Source of the DNA: Streptomyces orinoci
GTDB lineage: Bacteria > Actinomycetota > Actinomycetes > Streptomycetales > Streptomycetaceae
Assembly (NCBI RefSeq): GCF_003121295.1
Contig: NZ_PHNC01000008.1
Span: 124,001-188,000 of the forward strand
Direction: 5' to 3'
DNA: 64,000 nucleotides
The translations under genes were made by a program, and so were the position numbers. Numbering within the stretch: the first letter of the stretch is position 1; every line of letters begins with the position of its first letter. The notes below the pieces were generated by a model. That model saw nothing but the letters and a program-made list of their open reading frames with translations. It did no database searches and was not told the DNA's origin. Shown one piece after another: positions 26,363-35,519 of the stretch.

Positions 26363-27787
26363 ATGAACGCAGCGCACCCTCACCGGCCCCGGGTGGCCGT
26401 CATCGGCGGTGGCATCTCGGGCCTGGCGGCGGCGTACCGCCTGGTGACGGGCGGCGCCGAGGTCACCGTGCTGGAGAGCGAGACCCGCCTGGGCGGCAAG
26501 CTGCTGGCCGGCGAGATCGCGGGTGTGCCGGTGGACCTGGGCGCCGAGGCCATGCTGGCCCGCCGCCCGGAGGCGGTGGAGCTGGCCCGCGCGGTGGGCC
26601 TGGCGGACAGCCTCCAGCCGCCCGCCGCCGCCGGGGCCCGGGTGTGGACCCGGGGCGGGCTGCGGCCGCTGCCCCAGGGCCATCTGATGGGCGTCCCCGG
26701 CGACCTGGCCCCGCTGGCCGCCTCCGGAGTGATCTCCGAGGCGGGCCTGGCGCGGATGGCCCGGGAGACCGAGCTGCCGGGCACCGAGCTGGGCGAGGAC
26801 GTGGCCATTGGCGCCCTGGTCGCCGAGCGGTTCGGCCGCGAGGTGGTGGACCGCCTGGTGGAGCCGCTGCTGGGCGGGGTGTACGCGGGCGACGCCTACC
26901 GGATCTCCATGCGGGCGGCGGTGCCCGCCCTGTTCGCGGCCGCCCGCCGCCACCCCTCGCTGACCGAGGCGGTACGCGCGGTGCAGGCCGCCGCGCCCGC
27001 CCGCGGCGGCCCGGTGTTCATGGGCATCGACGGCGGCGTCGGCCGGCTGCCGCTGGCGGTCGCCGAGGCGGTGCGCCGGGCGGGCGGCGAGATCCGTACC
27101 GGTGCCCCGGTACGCGCCCTCACCCGGCTCCCCGGGGGCTGGCGGCTGGACCTGGGCGACGCGTATCTGACCGCCGACGCGGTGGTGCTGGCCACCCCGG
27201 CCGGGGCCGCCGCCCGGCTGCTGGACACAACGGCCCCGGCCGCCGCCGGGGAGCTGGCCGCCGTGGAGTACGCCTCCATGGCGCTGGTCACCCTGGCCTT
27301 CCGCCGCTCCGAGGTGGCCCATCTGCTGGACGGCAGCGGCTTCCTGGTGCCCCCGGTGGACGGCCGGAAGATCAAGGCGTCCACCTTCGCCGCCAACAAG
27401 TGGGGCTGGATCGCCTCGGCCGACCCGGATGTCTTTGTGCTGCGCACTTCGCTGGGCCGCTACGGGGACGAGGCCGACCTGGAGCGGGAGGACGCCGAGC
27501 TGGTGGACCTGTCGCTGAAGGACCTGGGCGAGGCGGTGGGGCTGGCCGCCCGGCCGCTGCGCAGCCGGGTCACCCGCTGGTACGGCGGGCTGCCCCAGTA
27601 CCCGGTGGGCCATCTGCGGCGGGTCGCCCGGATCCGGGACGCCGTCGCCGCACTGCCCGGCCTGCGGGTGTGCGGCGCCCACTACGACGGCGTGGGCATC
27701 CCGGCCTGTATCGCCGCCGCCCACCGTGCCGCCGATGAGCTGCTCGCCACCCTGGCGGAGGGCACCGCCGGCGAGGGAGGAGAATAG
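26363..27787 (+). CDS. hemY: Coproporphyrinogen III oxidase (HemY/HemG type, FAD)
   Basis: A 474-residue flavoenzyme with the N-terminal dinucleotide motif [17 protein letters not shown] (about 11-27) and ESETRLGGK; the C-terminal [18 protein letters not shown] closes the FAD site. In actinobacteria this family oxidises coproporphyrinogen III to coproporphyrin III rather than protoporphyrinogen, which is supported by the adjacent hemQ. The hemQ start follows the stop by five bases. An older name for this gene is hemG. Confidence 0.9.
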   Translation: MNAAHPHRPRVAVIGGGISGLAAAYRLVTGGAEVTVLESETRLGGKLLAGEIAGVPVDLGAEAMLARRPEAVELARAVGLADSLQPPAAAGARVWTRGGLRPLPQGHLMGVPGDLAPLAASGVISEAGLARMARETELPGTELGEDVAIGALVAERFGREVVDRLVEPLLGGVYAGDAYRISMRAAVPALFAAARRHPSLTEAVRAVQAAAPARGGPVFMGIDGGVGRLPLAVAEAVRRAGGEIRTGAPVRALTRLPGGWRLDLGDAYLTADAVVLATPAGAAARLLDTTAPAAAGELAAVEYASMALVTLAFRRSEVAHLLDGSGFLVPPVDGRKIKASTFAANKWGWIASADPDVFVLRTSLGRYGDEADLEREDAELVDLSLKDLGEAVGLAARPLRSRVTRWYGGLPQYPVGHLRRVARIRDAVAALPGLRVCGAHYDGVGIPACIAAAHRAADELLATLAEGTAGEGGE

Positions 27788-27792
27788 AGACC

Positions 27793-28506
27793 ATGACTGA
27801 CGCCCACAAGATCCCGAATGCCGGCAAGAAGGCCAAGGACCTCAATGAGGTCATCCGCTACACCCTCTGGTCGGTGTTCAAGCTGCGCGAGGTCCTGCCC
27901 GAGAACCGCTCGGGTTACGCCGAGGAGGTCGAGGAGCTCTTCGCGCAGCTCGCCAAGGAGGACGTCACGGTGCGCGGCACCTATGACCTCTCCGGGCTGC
28001 GGGCCGACGCCGACATCATGATCTGGTGGCACTCGGAGACCTCGGACGCGCTGCAGGAGGCGTACAACCGCTTCCGCCGCACCCGCTTCGGACGGGCGCT
28101 CGAGCCGGTGTGGTCCAACATGGCGCTGCACCGTCCGGCCGAGTTCAACAAGTCGCACATCCCGGCCTTCCTGGCCGACGAGACGCCCCGCGACTATGTC
28201 TCGGTCTATCCCTTCGTCCGCTCCTACGACTGGTACCTGCTGCCCGACGAGGACCGGCGCCGGATGCTGGCCGACCACGGCAAGATGGCCCGCGGCTACC
28301 CCGATGTGCGGGCCAACACGGTGGCCTCGTTCTCGCTGGGCGACTATGAGTGGATCCTGGCCTTCGAGGCCGATGAGCTGTACCGGATCGTGGACCTGAT
28401 GCGCCATCTGCGGGCGTCGGAGGCGCGGATGCATGTCCGCGAGGAGGTGCCGTTCTTCACCGGCCGCCGCAAGCCGGTGGCCGAGCTGGTGGACTCGCTG
28501 GCCTGA
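27793..28506 (+). CDS. hemQ: Coproheme decarboxylase (HemQ / ChdC)
   Basis: A 237-residue chlorite-dismutase-like protein that decarboxylates Fe-coproporphyrin III to haem b with hydrogen peroxide, the last step of the coproporphyrin route. The proximal haem His lies in the [15 protein letters not shown] region (about 155-170), and the [15 protein letters not shown] segment follows. The protein lacks the distal Arg of true chlorite dismutases as far as I can see. GGGAGGAG before the ATG overlaps the end of hemY, so the two are cotranslated. A strong hairpin follows. Confidence 0.93.
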   Translation: MTDAHKIPNAGKKAKDLNEVIRYTLWSVFKLREVLPENRSGYAEEVEELFAQLAKEDVTVRGTYDLSGLRADADIMIWWHSETSDALQEAYNRFRRTRFGRALEPVWSNMALHRPAEFNKSHIPAFLADETPRDYVSVYPFVRSYDWYLLPDEDRRRMLADHGKMARGYPDVRANTVASFSLGDYEWILAFEADELYRIVDLMRHLRASEARMHVREEVPFFTGRRKPVAELVDSLA

Positions 28507-28526
28507 GGCTTCCGAGAGGCCGACGG

Positions 28527-28566
28527 CAGCGCGAAGGGGCCGGTGGAAACCGGCCCCTTCGCGCTG
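28527..28566. terminator. Perfect 18-bp hairpin between convergent genes
   Basis: Arms 28527-28544 and 28549-28566 are exact complements around GGAA. It lies between the hemQ stop (28506) and the stop of the convergent hydrolase gene (28586). Confidence 0.85.
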
Positions 28567-28585
28567 TCTTGGCGCTGTCCGGCGC

Positions 28586-30157
28586 TCAGGTCGCCTTGGG
28601 CTCCGGACGGCCCGCGCAGCTCGCCCGGCGTCCGGGGAGCCTGCCATTGAGCAGGTAGTCCTCGAAGTAGCGGTTCACACAGGTGTTGGGGCCGCCGCCG
28701 ATGCCATGGGTGCCCGCGTTCCGCTCGGTGACCAGTGACGATCCGGACAGCCGGCGGTGCAGTTCCAGCGCGCCCTGGTAGGGCGTGGCCGCGTCCCGTT
28801 CGGCGGCCAGCAGCAGGGTGGGCGGCAGGGCCCGGCCCGCCCTGATGTCCAGCGGGCGCTGCCGGGGCTCCTGCCAGAAGGCGCAGGGCAGGTTCATAAA
28901 GGCGTTGTTCCAGGTCTCGAAGGGCGCCCGGCGGGCGAGCCGGTCATTGTCCCGGTCCCAGACCTTCCAGGACCGCGGCCAGGGGGCGTCATTGCACTCC
29001 ACGGCGGTGTAGACGGCGTTGCCGTTCTCCGCCGAGCGGGCCCCCGCCGGGTCCGGCGCGGCGGCCGCCACCAGCGCCCGGTCGTCCCCGCGCAGATAGG
29101 CGCCCAGCATCCGGGCCGCCGGGGCCCAGCCGCTGTCGGTGTAGCCGGCCCGCAGCAGGACCGACTGCAGCTGGGCCGGTCCCACCCTGCCCCCCGCCGC
29201 CCTGCGGCCCAGCCGCTCGATGGCCTTCTCATAGGACTCCAGCACCTGCCGCTCATTGCCGCCCAGGTGGTAGAGGGAGTCGTGCTTGGCCGCCCAGCGG
29301 CGCCAGTCGGCGAAGCGCCGCTCGAAGGCGGCGGACTGGTCGAGGTTGTTCTGGTACCAGATCTTGCGCGGGTCCGGGTTGACCACGCTGTCGAAGACCA
29401 TCCGGCGTACGTGCCCGGGGAAGAGGGTGGCGTAGACGGCCCCGAAGTAGGTGCCGTAGGAGGCCCCGACAAAGTTCAGCTGCCGCTCGCCCAGCGCGGC
29501 CCGCAGGACGTCCAAGTCCCGGGCGTTGTTGAGGCTGTTGAAGAACCGCAGATCGTTCCCGGCCTTGCGGAGGCAGCCCCGGGCGTAGTCCCGGGCCTGG
29601 TCGCGCCGGTGCTTTTTGTAGGCGGCCGAGGGGTGTTCGGGGGAGTCGCTCGGCGCCTTGTCGATGGTGCCGGGCTCGGCGCAGTAGAGGGGGGCGGAGC
29701 GGCCGACGCCGCGCGGGGCGTAGCCGATGAAGTCATAGGCCTCGGCCAGCTTGCGCCAGGAGGAGAGCCCGGCCAGCAGTGGGAAGATCATGCCGGAGCC
29801 GCCGGGGCCGCCGGGGTTGAAGAACAGCGCGCCCTGATACTCCGAGCGGCCGCCGGTGGCCCGGCCGCGGCTGACGGTGAGGGAGATCTGCTTGCCATTG
29901 GGGCGGCTGTAGTCCAGGGGTACGGAGACGGTGCCGCACCGGACGGAGGCGGGCAGCCCCTCGGCGGCGGGGCAGGAGCGGAAGTCCACGCCCCGTTCGG
30001 CGGCCCGCTCGGCGGCCACGGCCACGCCACGGGCCTCGGCGGGGCTGTCCGGGGACAGAAAGCCGGGTTGGGTGCTGTGCACGGGAGGGGCGGTGAGGGC
30101 GGTGAGCCCGGTGAGGATCAAGGATCCGACGGTTCCGTACAGGGCTGCTGCTCTCAC
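28586..30157 (-). CDS. Secreted alpha/beta hydrolase, tripeptidyl-aminopeptidase-like
   Basis: A 523-residue alpha/beta hydrolase with a signal peptide (about 1-28) and no lipobox. The nucleophile is the Ser of GASYGTYFG (about 219), the acid Asp is in AAERDAATP and the His in NAGTHGIGG, within a C-terminal TAP-like domain. The oxyanion segment is FFNPGGPGGSG. Streptomyces proteins of this type (Tap, SlpD/E) release tripeptides from secreted proteins. GTG 30157 follows GGAAGG by about ten bases and gives a proper signal peptide. Substrate not proven. Confidence 0.82.
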   Translation of the reverse strand: MRAAALYGTVGSLILTGLTALTAPPVHSTQPGFLSPDSPAEARGVAVAAERAAERGVDFRSCPAAEGLPASVRCGTVSVPLDYSRPNGKQISLTVSRGRATGGRSEYQGALFFNPGGPGGSGMIFPLLAGLSSWRKLAEAYDFIGYAPRGVGRSAPLYCAEPGTIDKAPSDSPEHPSAAYKKHRRDQARDYARGCLRKAGNDLRFFNSLNNARDLDVLRAALGERQLNFVGASYGTYFGAVYATLFPGHVRRMVFDSVVNPDPRKIWYQNNLDQSAAFERRFADWRRWAAKHDSLYHLGGNERQVLESYEKAIERLGRRAAGGRVGPAQLQSVLLRAGYTDSGWAPAARMLGAYLRGDDRALVAAAAPDPAGARSAENGNAVYTAVECNDAPWPRSWKVWDRDNDRLARRAPFETWNNAFMNLPCAFWQEPRQRPLDIRAGRALPPTLLLAAERDAATPYQGALELHRRLSGSSLVTERNAGTHGIGGGPNTCVNRYFEDYLLNGRLPGRRASCAGRPEPKAT

Positions 30158-30316
30158 TGAGGGTGTCCCTTCCTGTCCGATGCGACAAAAGGGATATTTG
30201 ATCGGGGGGTTGGTGAAGTAAAGCACCGCCTCGCCGGATCGGCCGCAATGGTCCGCTAACGGACACTTGCGGGTGACCGATCCGGAAACGGGTTGCGGAG
30301 CGGGCCGGGAAGCGGC

Positions 30317-31108
30317 TCAAATCCGTTGCCGGTGAGGCCGGGTGGCGAGTGCGGCGCGCAGTCCCGGGTCGGCTACGGCCCGGTGGCCGCGTATCGCGAG
30401 GAGGATGAGCACGTCCTGCTCGGCGTCGGTGGTACGGGGCCGGGTGGCCGCCTCGGCCAGCAGCCGCTGCCCGGCGGGGGAGGCCCAGCGGGTGTGCGGA
30501 GGGGCGTCGAACAGCGCCAGCGCCAGACAGCCGGCGGTCAGCACCAGCGGCAGTGCGAACCAGCCGGCCGCCTGGCCGCGTGCCTCGCCCGGCGGCAGGG
30601 TCAGCACCGCCGCCGCGCCGGTGGCCAGGACAAGGGCGCAGGCGCCACGCATCTGGCCGACCGCCGCGGCCTGTTCCCGGCGGTGCTGGGCGGGCACCGC
30701 GAGACCGGCCGCGGTCAGCCGGTCCGCGAGCGCCGTCATCGCCGCGGTGCGCCGGTGCTCGGCCCGTACCCGGGACACGGGGGACTGGCCGTCCGGGCCG
30801 ATCGCGCGGATCAGTGAGCGCTCCAGGTCGTCCAGGTCGTCCTGGCCGTCCGGGTCGATCACGGTCGCCCAGCCGGTGTGGGCCAGCAGCAGCCGGCGCC
30901 GGCGGGACATGGCGGTCAGCAGGAGGTCGGTGACTCGTTGCGGGCCGCCGGCGAGGTATGCCGTCTCATACAGGGTCAGCGGCGGGGCGGGGGCGCGGTC
31001 GCCCGCGGTGGTTCCGGTTATGGCTGCGGCGGCGGCAGCCGCTCGGCACAGGCGTCCGCAGGAGGGCAGGACTGCCGCCCAGGCGGCCAGCAGAAGGACG
31101 ACCCACAT
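30317..31108 (-). CDS. TIGR04222-like membrane protein
   Basis: 263 residues. An N-terminal hydrophobic segment (1-20) is followed by a soluble part containing ETAYLAGGPQRVTDLLLTAM, the start motif of the TIGR04222 family, and two adjacent hydrophobic helices at about 153-172 and 184-203. Function unknown. In other actinobacteria such genes often sit next to DUF2207/DUF692-type genes; none is here. It ends about 160 bases after the DUF4142-like gene on the same strand. Confidence 0.65.
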   Translation of the reverse strand: MWVVLLLAAWAAVLPSCGRLCRAAAAAAAITGTTAGDRAPAPPLTLYETAYLAGGPQRVTDLLLTAMSRRRRLLLAHTGWATVIDPDGQDDLDDLERSLIRAIGPDGQSPVSRVRAEHRRTAAMTALADRLTAAGLAVPAQHRREQAAAVGQMRGACALVLATGAAAVLTLPPGEARGQAAGWFALPLVLTAGCLALALFDAPPHTRWASPAGQRLLAEAATRPRTTDAEQDVLILLAIRGHRAVADPGLRAALATRPHRQRI

Positions 31109-31204
31109 AGGGGTGTTCTACGCCGCCGGACCCGCCGGCGCAGCGGGTTCCCTCCGAATGGCGCGGCCCAACTGCCGCCGGACCGCCGGGGGTTGCGTTT
31201 CCGG

Positions 31205-31274
31205 GAGCGTGGTGTGGGTGGCTGGTCGTGCCCGTGCGGCGGGCCGGTTTTGCGCCTCGCGGAGGCCGGGCCCC
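31205..31274 (-). repeat. Degenerate dispersed repeat
   Basis: GTGGCTGGTCGTGCCCGTGC followed by a GCGCCTCGCGGAGGC-like hairpin resembles the long repeat form, but many positions have drifted. It fills the gap between the DUF4142-like and TIGR04222-like genes. Confidence 0.4.
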
Positions 31275-31868
31275 TCAAGGGGTGCTGGTGGAATCCAGGG
31301 TGCGCAGGTTGTCCAGGAGGGTCTGGTTCGCGTCTTCGGAGAGTTCGCGGATGGCCGTGTTGTGGGTGGCGGCGCGGATGCGGCCGGTCAGGGTGAACAG
31401 CTCGCCCTGGGACCGGCGCAGGGAGGTCAGGAACTCGTGGTCGAAGGCGGCCCCGTGCGCTCCGGCCAGCCGGGCCAGGGTGGCGCGCCGGGCGGCGGAG
31501 GGACGGTCGGGAAGGGGCAGGCCCAGGCGGTCAGCGGTGCGGTCGGTGTGCCGGTCCAGGGCGTCGCCGGCCTCGGCCAGCCGCTCCCCGGCCCGCCGCA
31601 CCGCGGCCGTGCCGCCCTGCCGTCCGGCCCGCCGCTCGGCGGGCAGCTGCCAGCGGCCGTCCTGGCGCAGCCGGATGACGAAGTACCGGTCGGCGGCGGA
31701 CAGCGGGCCATAGCGGGTGGCCGCCGTCCGCGCGGTGAGGCCGGCGGCCGGATCGGTGCCGGTGCGGTCCCGGTAGGACCAGACGGGGAACAGCAGCGCG
31801 GCCGCGGTGGCCAGCAGGGCGATGGCGATCAGCCCGGTGCCGGCGCCGGTACGTATGCCAGAGCGCAT
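31275..31868 (-). CDS. DUF4142-like exported protein
   Basis: 197 residues. A signal or anchor segment (about 8-28) is followed by an all-helical region. It contains the DUF4142 pattern in which a helix with LSAADRYFVIRLRQDGRWQLP is followed by HGAAFDHEFLTSLRRSQGEL and ends with ATHNTAIRELSED. Proteins of this family are often predicted periplasmic or cell-wall proteins of unknown function with a ferritin-like four-helix shape. I start at the ATG 31868; an upstream GTG at 31892 would add eight residues before the signal. Confidence 0.65.
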   Translation of the reverse strand: MRSGIRTGAGTGLIAIALLATAAALLFPVWSYRDRTGTDPAAGLTARTAATRYGPLSAADRYFVIRLRQDGRWQLPAERRAGRQGGTAAVRRAGERLAEAGDALDRHTDRTADRLGLPLPDRPSAARRATLARLAGAHGAAFDHEFLTSLRRSQGELFTLTGRIRAATHNTAIRELSEDANQTLLDNLRTLDSTSTP

Positions 31869-31955
31869 GGGGCCTCCTAGTGCGCACCGCACGCTAGCCG
31901 CCCCGCACCGCTCCCCGGGCGGCTTTGGCGCAGCCGGCCCGGGACCGGCTCTGGT

Positions 31956-31990
31956 GAGGCCCCGCGATCGGGGGGACGTCGCGGGGCCTC
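31956..31990. other. Perfect 12-bp hairpin in a divergent intergenic region
   Basis: Arms 31956-31967 and 31979-31990 pair exactly around an 11-base loop between the divergent DUF4142-like and NERD-like genes. A terminator is not expected here, so it may be a leader structure or operator. Confidence 0.5.
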
Positions 31991-32041
31991 GTACGGTGAA
32001 CGGACGGCGGGCCGGGTTGGTTCCCGCTCCACTGCGGCAAG

Positions 32042-32752
32042 ATGGCGCATGGGGGTGATGGCGTGCGAGAGCGGCCGAAGGGGAAGAGCGGCGCCAACGG
32101 CAAGGGGTACGACCCGGAACGGCTCTTCCTGCCTCCGGACGACGATCTGGCCCCCAACCGCCCCGGCGAGACCCTGCGCGTCCGGCTGGACGCCGACCCG
32201 CGCTCCCGGCCCGCCCTGGCCCTGGCCCGGCTGCTGGGCCACCGGCCGGTACAGGACCACTGGCGCCGCCTGCTGGCCGCCGAACAGCAGGTGGGTACGG
32301 CCCTGGAGGAGCTCACTCCCGGCGGCTGGGAGGTGCTGCACTCCATCGCGCTCCCCGGCGACGCGCGCATCGCCCATCTGCTGATCGGCCCCGGCGGTGT
32401 CTTCGGCATCGGCGCCGAGCCGGTGCGCCGGGCCCGGGTGAGCGTGGACGCCGAGCTGCTGTACGTCCCCGGTGAACGGGACCCACGCCCCAGCCTGCGC
32501 CGCGCCCGGCAGAACGCGGCCCGCGCGGCCCAGGTGCTCTCCCAGGGCTGCGGGTTCCCGGTGCCGGTACGGGCGGTGGTGGTGCTGGTCGGCACCGCCC
32601 GCCCGGATGTGTCGGCCGCGCCGGAGGACGTCCGGGTGCTCACCCGCCACCAGTTGCCCGCCCTGGGCACGCTGGGCGGGGTGCTGCGCCCGGAACGGGT
32701 GGACCGCATCCACACGGTGGCCCGCAACCGCCGGGTGTGGCTGTGGGGGTGA
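32042..32752 (+). CDS. NERD-like (nuclease-related) domain protein
   Basis: 236 residues, no signal peptide. About residues 80-200 resemble a NERD domain: EQQVGTALEELTPGGWEVLH, then a strand with AHLLIGPGGVFGI and the C-terminal AVVVLVGT. The acidic catalytic residues expected of restriction-like nucleases are only partly recognisable, so activity is uncertain. The N-terminal 60 residues are charged and variable. The start is uncertain because several ATG/GTG codons lie near 32042 and none has a clear ribosome site. Confidence 0.55.
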   Translation: MAHGGDGVRERPKGKSGANGKGYDPERLFLPPDDDLAPNRPGETLRVRLDADPRSRPALALARLLGHRPVQDHWRRLLAAEQQVGTALEELTPGGWEVLHSIALPGDARIAHLLIGPGGVFGIGAEPVRRARVSVDAELLYVPGERDPRPSLRRARQNAARAAQVLSQGCGFPVPVRAVVVLVGTARPDVSAAPEDVRVLTRHQLPALGTLGGVLRPERVDRIHTVARNRRVWLWG

Positions 32753-32828
32753 CGGGCCGGGGCGGGTCGTTTGTGGCAGCCCCTCGCCCCTGAAAGCGCC
32801 CTTTGGGCGTGGGGTGCGTGGTAGTCCG

Positions 32829-32929
32829 CGGGGCGACGGTGGTTGCTCGCGCAGTTCCCCGCGCCCTGGGGCGCGGGGCGTACACATGGTGCGGCTCCGC
32901 CGCGGGGGCGCGACCAGCCCATGACGGCC
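32829..32929. repeat. Tandem short and long dispersed repeats
   Basis: A short-form copy (GCTCGCGCAGTTCCCCGCGC) runs directly into an inverted long-form copy (GGGGCGCGGGGCGTACACAT, then TGCGGCTCCGCCGCGGGGG and CGCGACCAGCCCATG). It lies between two genes in the same direction. Confidence 0.65.
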
Positions 32930-33041
32930 CGGGCGTGAAGACGATGCCCGGCCCGGCCGAACGGGTGACATACCGTCAGATGAGCTGTCGGACCCCCTAG
33001 CATGACGGCCGGATCGGGCCGTCGAAAGCGGGAGGCCGGCT

Positions 33042-34268
33042 ATGCGAGCGGGTGCCGGGAGGGTGCCGGGGTCGCCCGGGCGCCGGGCGGGCCGTCGCCG
33101 CGCCCTGGCCCTCGCCCTGCTGGCGCTCGCCACCTGCGCCGCCCCGGCCCGTCCGCCGGGCAAGCCCCCAGCCACCACGGCGGCCACGGCAGACACGACG
33201 GCCACGACAGGCACCGCACCCACGGTGGACGCCAAAGACACTGTGGACGCCCAAGACACCGTGGACATCACCCCCGGCACCTGCGGCACCGGCTGGCAGC
33301 ACCCCCGCCCCGGCCCCCAGCGGTTCGCCCTGCGCAATGGCGCCGCCGTCCCGGTGGACGCCCGGCTCACCGACCCCCGCACCGGAGCGGTCTATGGCGA
33401 GGTGGAGGGCGTCGCCCCCGGCACCACCCGCCCGCTGCGCGTCCGGCTGGGGGCCGGAAGTTATGCCTTCGCCTGCCTGCCGGAGGACGGCGATGCCGTC
33501 ACCGGCCCCGTGGTGCGCCTCGGCGGTCATGCCGCACCGGGCCCCGCCGCCCGCCCCGTCACCCGGGCCGAGCTCATTCCGGCCACCCTGGACTACCAGC
33601 GCTGGACCGCCCGGCAACTGGCCGGGCTCGCCCGGGCCACCGCCGCCCTGCGCACCGCGATCGACCATGGCGACCGGGCCGCCGCCCGCCGCGCCTGGCT
33701 CACCGCCCACCTCGGCTATGCCCGCCTGGGCGGCGCCTATGGCGCCTTCGGCGCGGCCGGGCGGGCCGTGGACGGCACCACGGCGGGCCTGCCCGGCGGC
33801 GTCCATGACCCCCGCTTCACCGGCTTCCACCGCCTGGAGTACGGGCTGTGGCACGGCGAGGACGGCCCTGCCCTGCGCCGCTGTGCCGCCCGGCTGGACG
33901 CCGACGTCCGGGCCCTGGGCCGGACCTGGGACCAGACCCGGCCTGCCCCGGAAGCCCTGGTGCGCCGCGTCCAGGAAATCCCGGAGGACACCCTGCACCT
34001 GGAGCTCGCCGGCCGCACCGACTACGGCAGCGGCACCGGACGGGCCACCGCTGGCGCCCAACTCGACGCCACCGAGCGGGTATTGGAGCCACTGGTGCCG
34101 CTGTTGCGCACCCGCTACCCGGGCCTTGCGGAGCTCCGGCGCCGTCTGGCCCGTACCCGCCGGGACCTGGAGCACGCCCAACACCGGCGGCTGGACGCCG
34201 ACTTCGGGGATCTGGTGGAGCGGCTGGCCGAGGTCGCCGCAGTGTGCGCGGTACGGAGGGCGGCATGA
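33042..34268 (+). CDS. efeO: EfeO-type iron-uptake protein
   Basis: A 408-residue exported protein: signal sequence with a possible lipobox LATC, a Thr/Asp-rich linker with a duplicated VDAKDT/VDAQDT unit, a small cupredoxin-like domain (about 75-165, TCGTGW to VYGEVEGVAPGTT) and a C-terminal imelysin/M75 domain with the metal motif HRLE in FTGFHRLEYGLWHG (about 264-277). EfeO binds ferrous or ferric iron outside the membrane and passes it to the EfeU permease. The stop overlaps the efeB start in ATGA. No efeU gene is present nearby. GGGAGG precedes the ATG. Confidence 0.8.
   Translation: MRAGAGRVPGSPGRRAGRRRALALALLALATCAAPARPPGKPPATTAATADTTATTGTAPTVDAKDTVDAQDTVDITPGTCGTGWQHPRPGPQRFALRNGAAVPVDARLTDPRTGAVYGEVEGVAPGTTRPLRVRLGAGSYAFACLPEDGDAVTGPVVRLGGHAAPGPAARPVTRAELIPATLDYQRWTARQLAGLARATAALRTAIDHGDRAAARRAWLTAHLGYARLGGAYGAFGAAGRAVDGTTAGLPGGVHDPRFTGFHRLEYGLWHGEDGPALRRCAARLDADVRALGRTWDQTRPAPEALVRRVQEIPEDTLHLELAGRTDYGSGTGRATAGAQLDATERVLEPLVPLLRTRYPGLAELRRRLARTRRDLEHAQHRRLDADFGDLVERLAEVAAVCAVRRAA
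33225..33260 (+). repeat. 18-base tandem repeat inside efeO linker
   Basis: Two 18-base units (33225-33242, 33243-33260) identical at 16 positions encode VDAKDT and VDAQDT in the disordered linker. Confidence 0.75.
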
Positions 34269-35491
34269 GCCCGGTACCCCGCCGCGGCTTCCTCCACGGG
34301 GTGGCCGCCGCCGCGCTCCCCGCCGCGCTCCCTGACCCGGTTCCCGCCCCGCTGCCCGCCCCGCTCGCCGGGCGGCCGCCCGGCCCGCCGCCGTTCCATG
34401 GGCGGCACCAGGCGGCCGTACTCACCCCGCCCGCCCGCTGCACCGCCTTCACCGCCCTGGATGTCACCGCCGGCAACCGGGCCGAACTTGCCGAACTGCT
34501 GCGCACCTTGACCGAACGGGCCCGGCTGCTGACCGCCGGCCGGGCCCCGGACCCGGCCGGTATCACCGCCCCGCCCGCCGACTCCGGGCTGCTCGGCCCG
34601 GACCTGGCGCCGCGGACCCCGGTGTCCCTCACCCTGTCCCTGGGCGCCTCGCTGTTCGACCACCGCTTCGGACTGGCCGCCCGCGCCCCGCGCCGGCTGC
34701 GCGCCATGCCGGTCTTCCCCGATGACGATCTCGATCCCGCCTGGTGCCATGGCGACCTGGGCCTGCAACTGTGCGCCGACAGCCCGGACATCGTGCTGCA
34801 CGCCCTGCGCGACCTCACCCGCCACACCCGGGGCGCCATGCAGATCCGCTGGCGCCTGGACGGCTTCACCGCCCCGCCCCGCCCCAGCGGCACCCCCCGC
34901 AACCTCTTCGGCTTCAAGGACGGCATCGCCAACCCCGAGGTGCGCGACGCCCGGCTGATGGACCGGCTGGTATGGGCCGGACCGCACTCCGGCGAGCCCG
35001 CCTGGGCGGATGGCGGCAGCTATCTGGTGGTACGGCTGATCCGGATGCGCCTGGAGTTCTGGGACCGTATCCCGCTCGCCGAACAGGAACGGATCCTGGG
35101 CCGCCAGCGGGACTCCGGCGCCCCGCTGGACGGTGACCGGGAGGACGATCCGCCGCACTACGCCCGGGACCCCAAGGGCGAGGTGATCGCGCTGGACAGC
35201 CATATCCGGCTGGCCAACCCGCGCACCCCGGCCGGCGGCGACCAGCGGCTGCTGCGCCGCTCCTACAACTACGACCGGGGCGTGGACGCGGCGGGCGAAC
35301 TGGACGCGGGCATGCTCTTCTGCTGCTACCAGCAGGACCCCGAGCGGCAGTTCGCGGCCGTCCAACGCCGCCTGGCGGGCGAGCCGTTGACCGACTACAT
35401 CACCCCCTTCGGCGGCGGCTACTTCTTCGCGCTGCCCGGAGTGCGGGACGGCGCCGACTGGTTCGGACGCGGCCTTGTCCACCCCACCTGA
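34265..35491 (+). CDS. efeB: Dye-decolourising peroxidase EfeB (DyP-type, Tat-exported)
   Basis: A 408-residue haem peroxidase with the twin-arginine start PRRGFLHG and a proline/alanine-rich region. DyP signatures are the distal GFKDGIANP (about 218-226) with its catalytic Asp, and the proximal haem His in ALDSHIRLANPR (about 310). Near the C-terminus FGGGYFFALPGV is typical. EfeB works with EfeO in oxidising ferrous iron or extracting iron from haem at the outer face. The ATG at 34265 overlaps the efeO stop; longer upstream frames are antisense-like noise. Confidence 0.85.
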   Translation: MSPVPRRGFLHGVAAAALPAALPDPVPAPLPAPLAGRPPGPPPFHGRHQAAVLTPPARCTAFTALDVTAGNRAELAELLRTLTERARLLTAGRAPDPAGITAPPADSGLLGPDLAPRTPVSLTLSLGASLFDHRFGLAARAPRRLRAMPVFPDDDLDPAWCHGDLGLQLCADSPDIVLHALRDLTRHTRGAMQIRWRLDGFTAPPRPSGTPRNLFGFKDGIANPEVRDARLMDRLVWAGPHSGEPAWADGGSYLVVRLIRMRLEFWDRIPLAEQERILGRQRDSGAPLDGDREDDPPHYARDPKGEVIALDSHIRLANPRTPAGGDQRLLRRSYNYDRGVDAAGELDAGMLFCCYQQDPERQFAAVQRRLAGEPLTDYITPFGGGYFFALPGVRDGADWFGRGLVHPT

Positions 35492-35519
35492 CCCAGCGTC
35501 AAAGAGAGCGAGAGGGCGC

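Noticed and set aside
32042..32752. NERD-like gene as part of a defence island
   Set aside because: No helicase, methylase, toxin or integrase genes nearby, and the catalytic residues are not clear.
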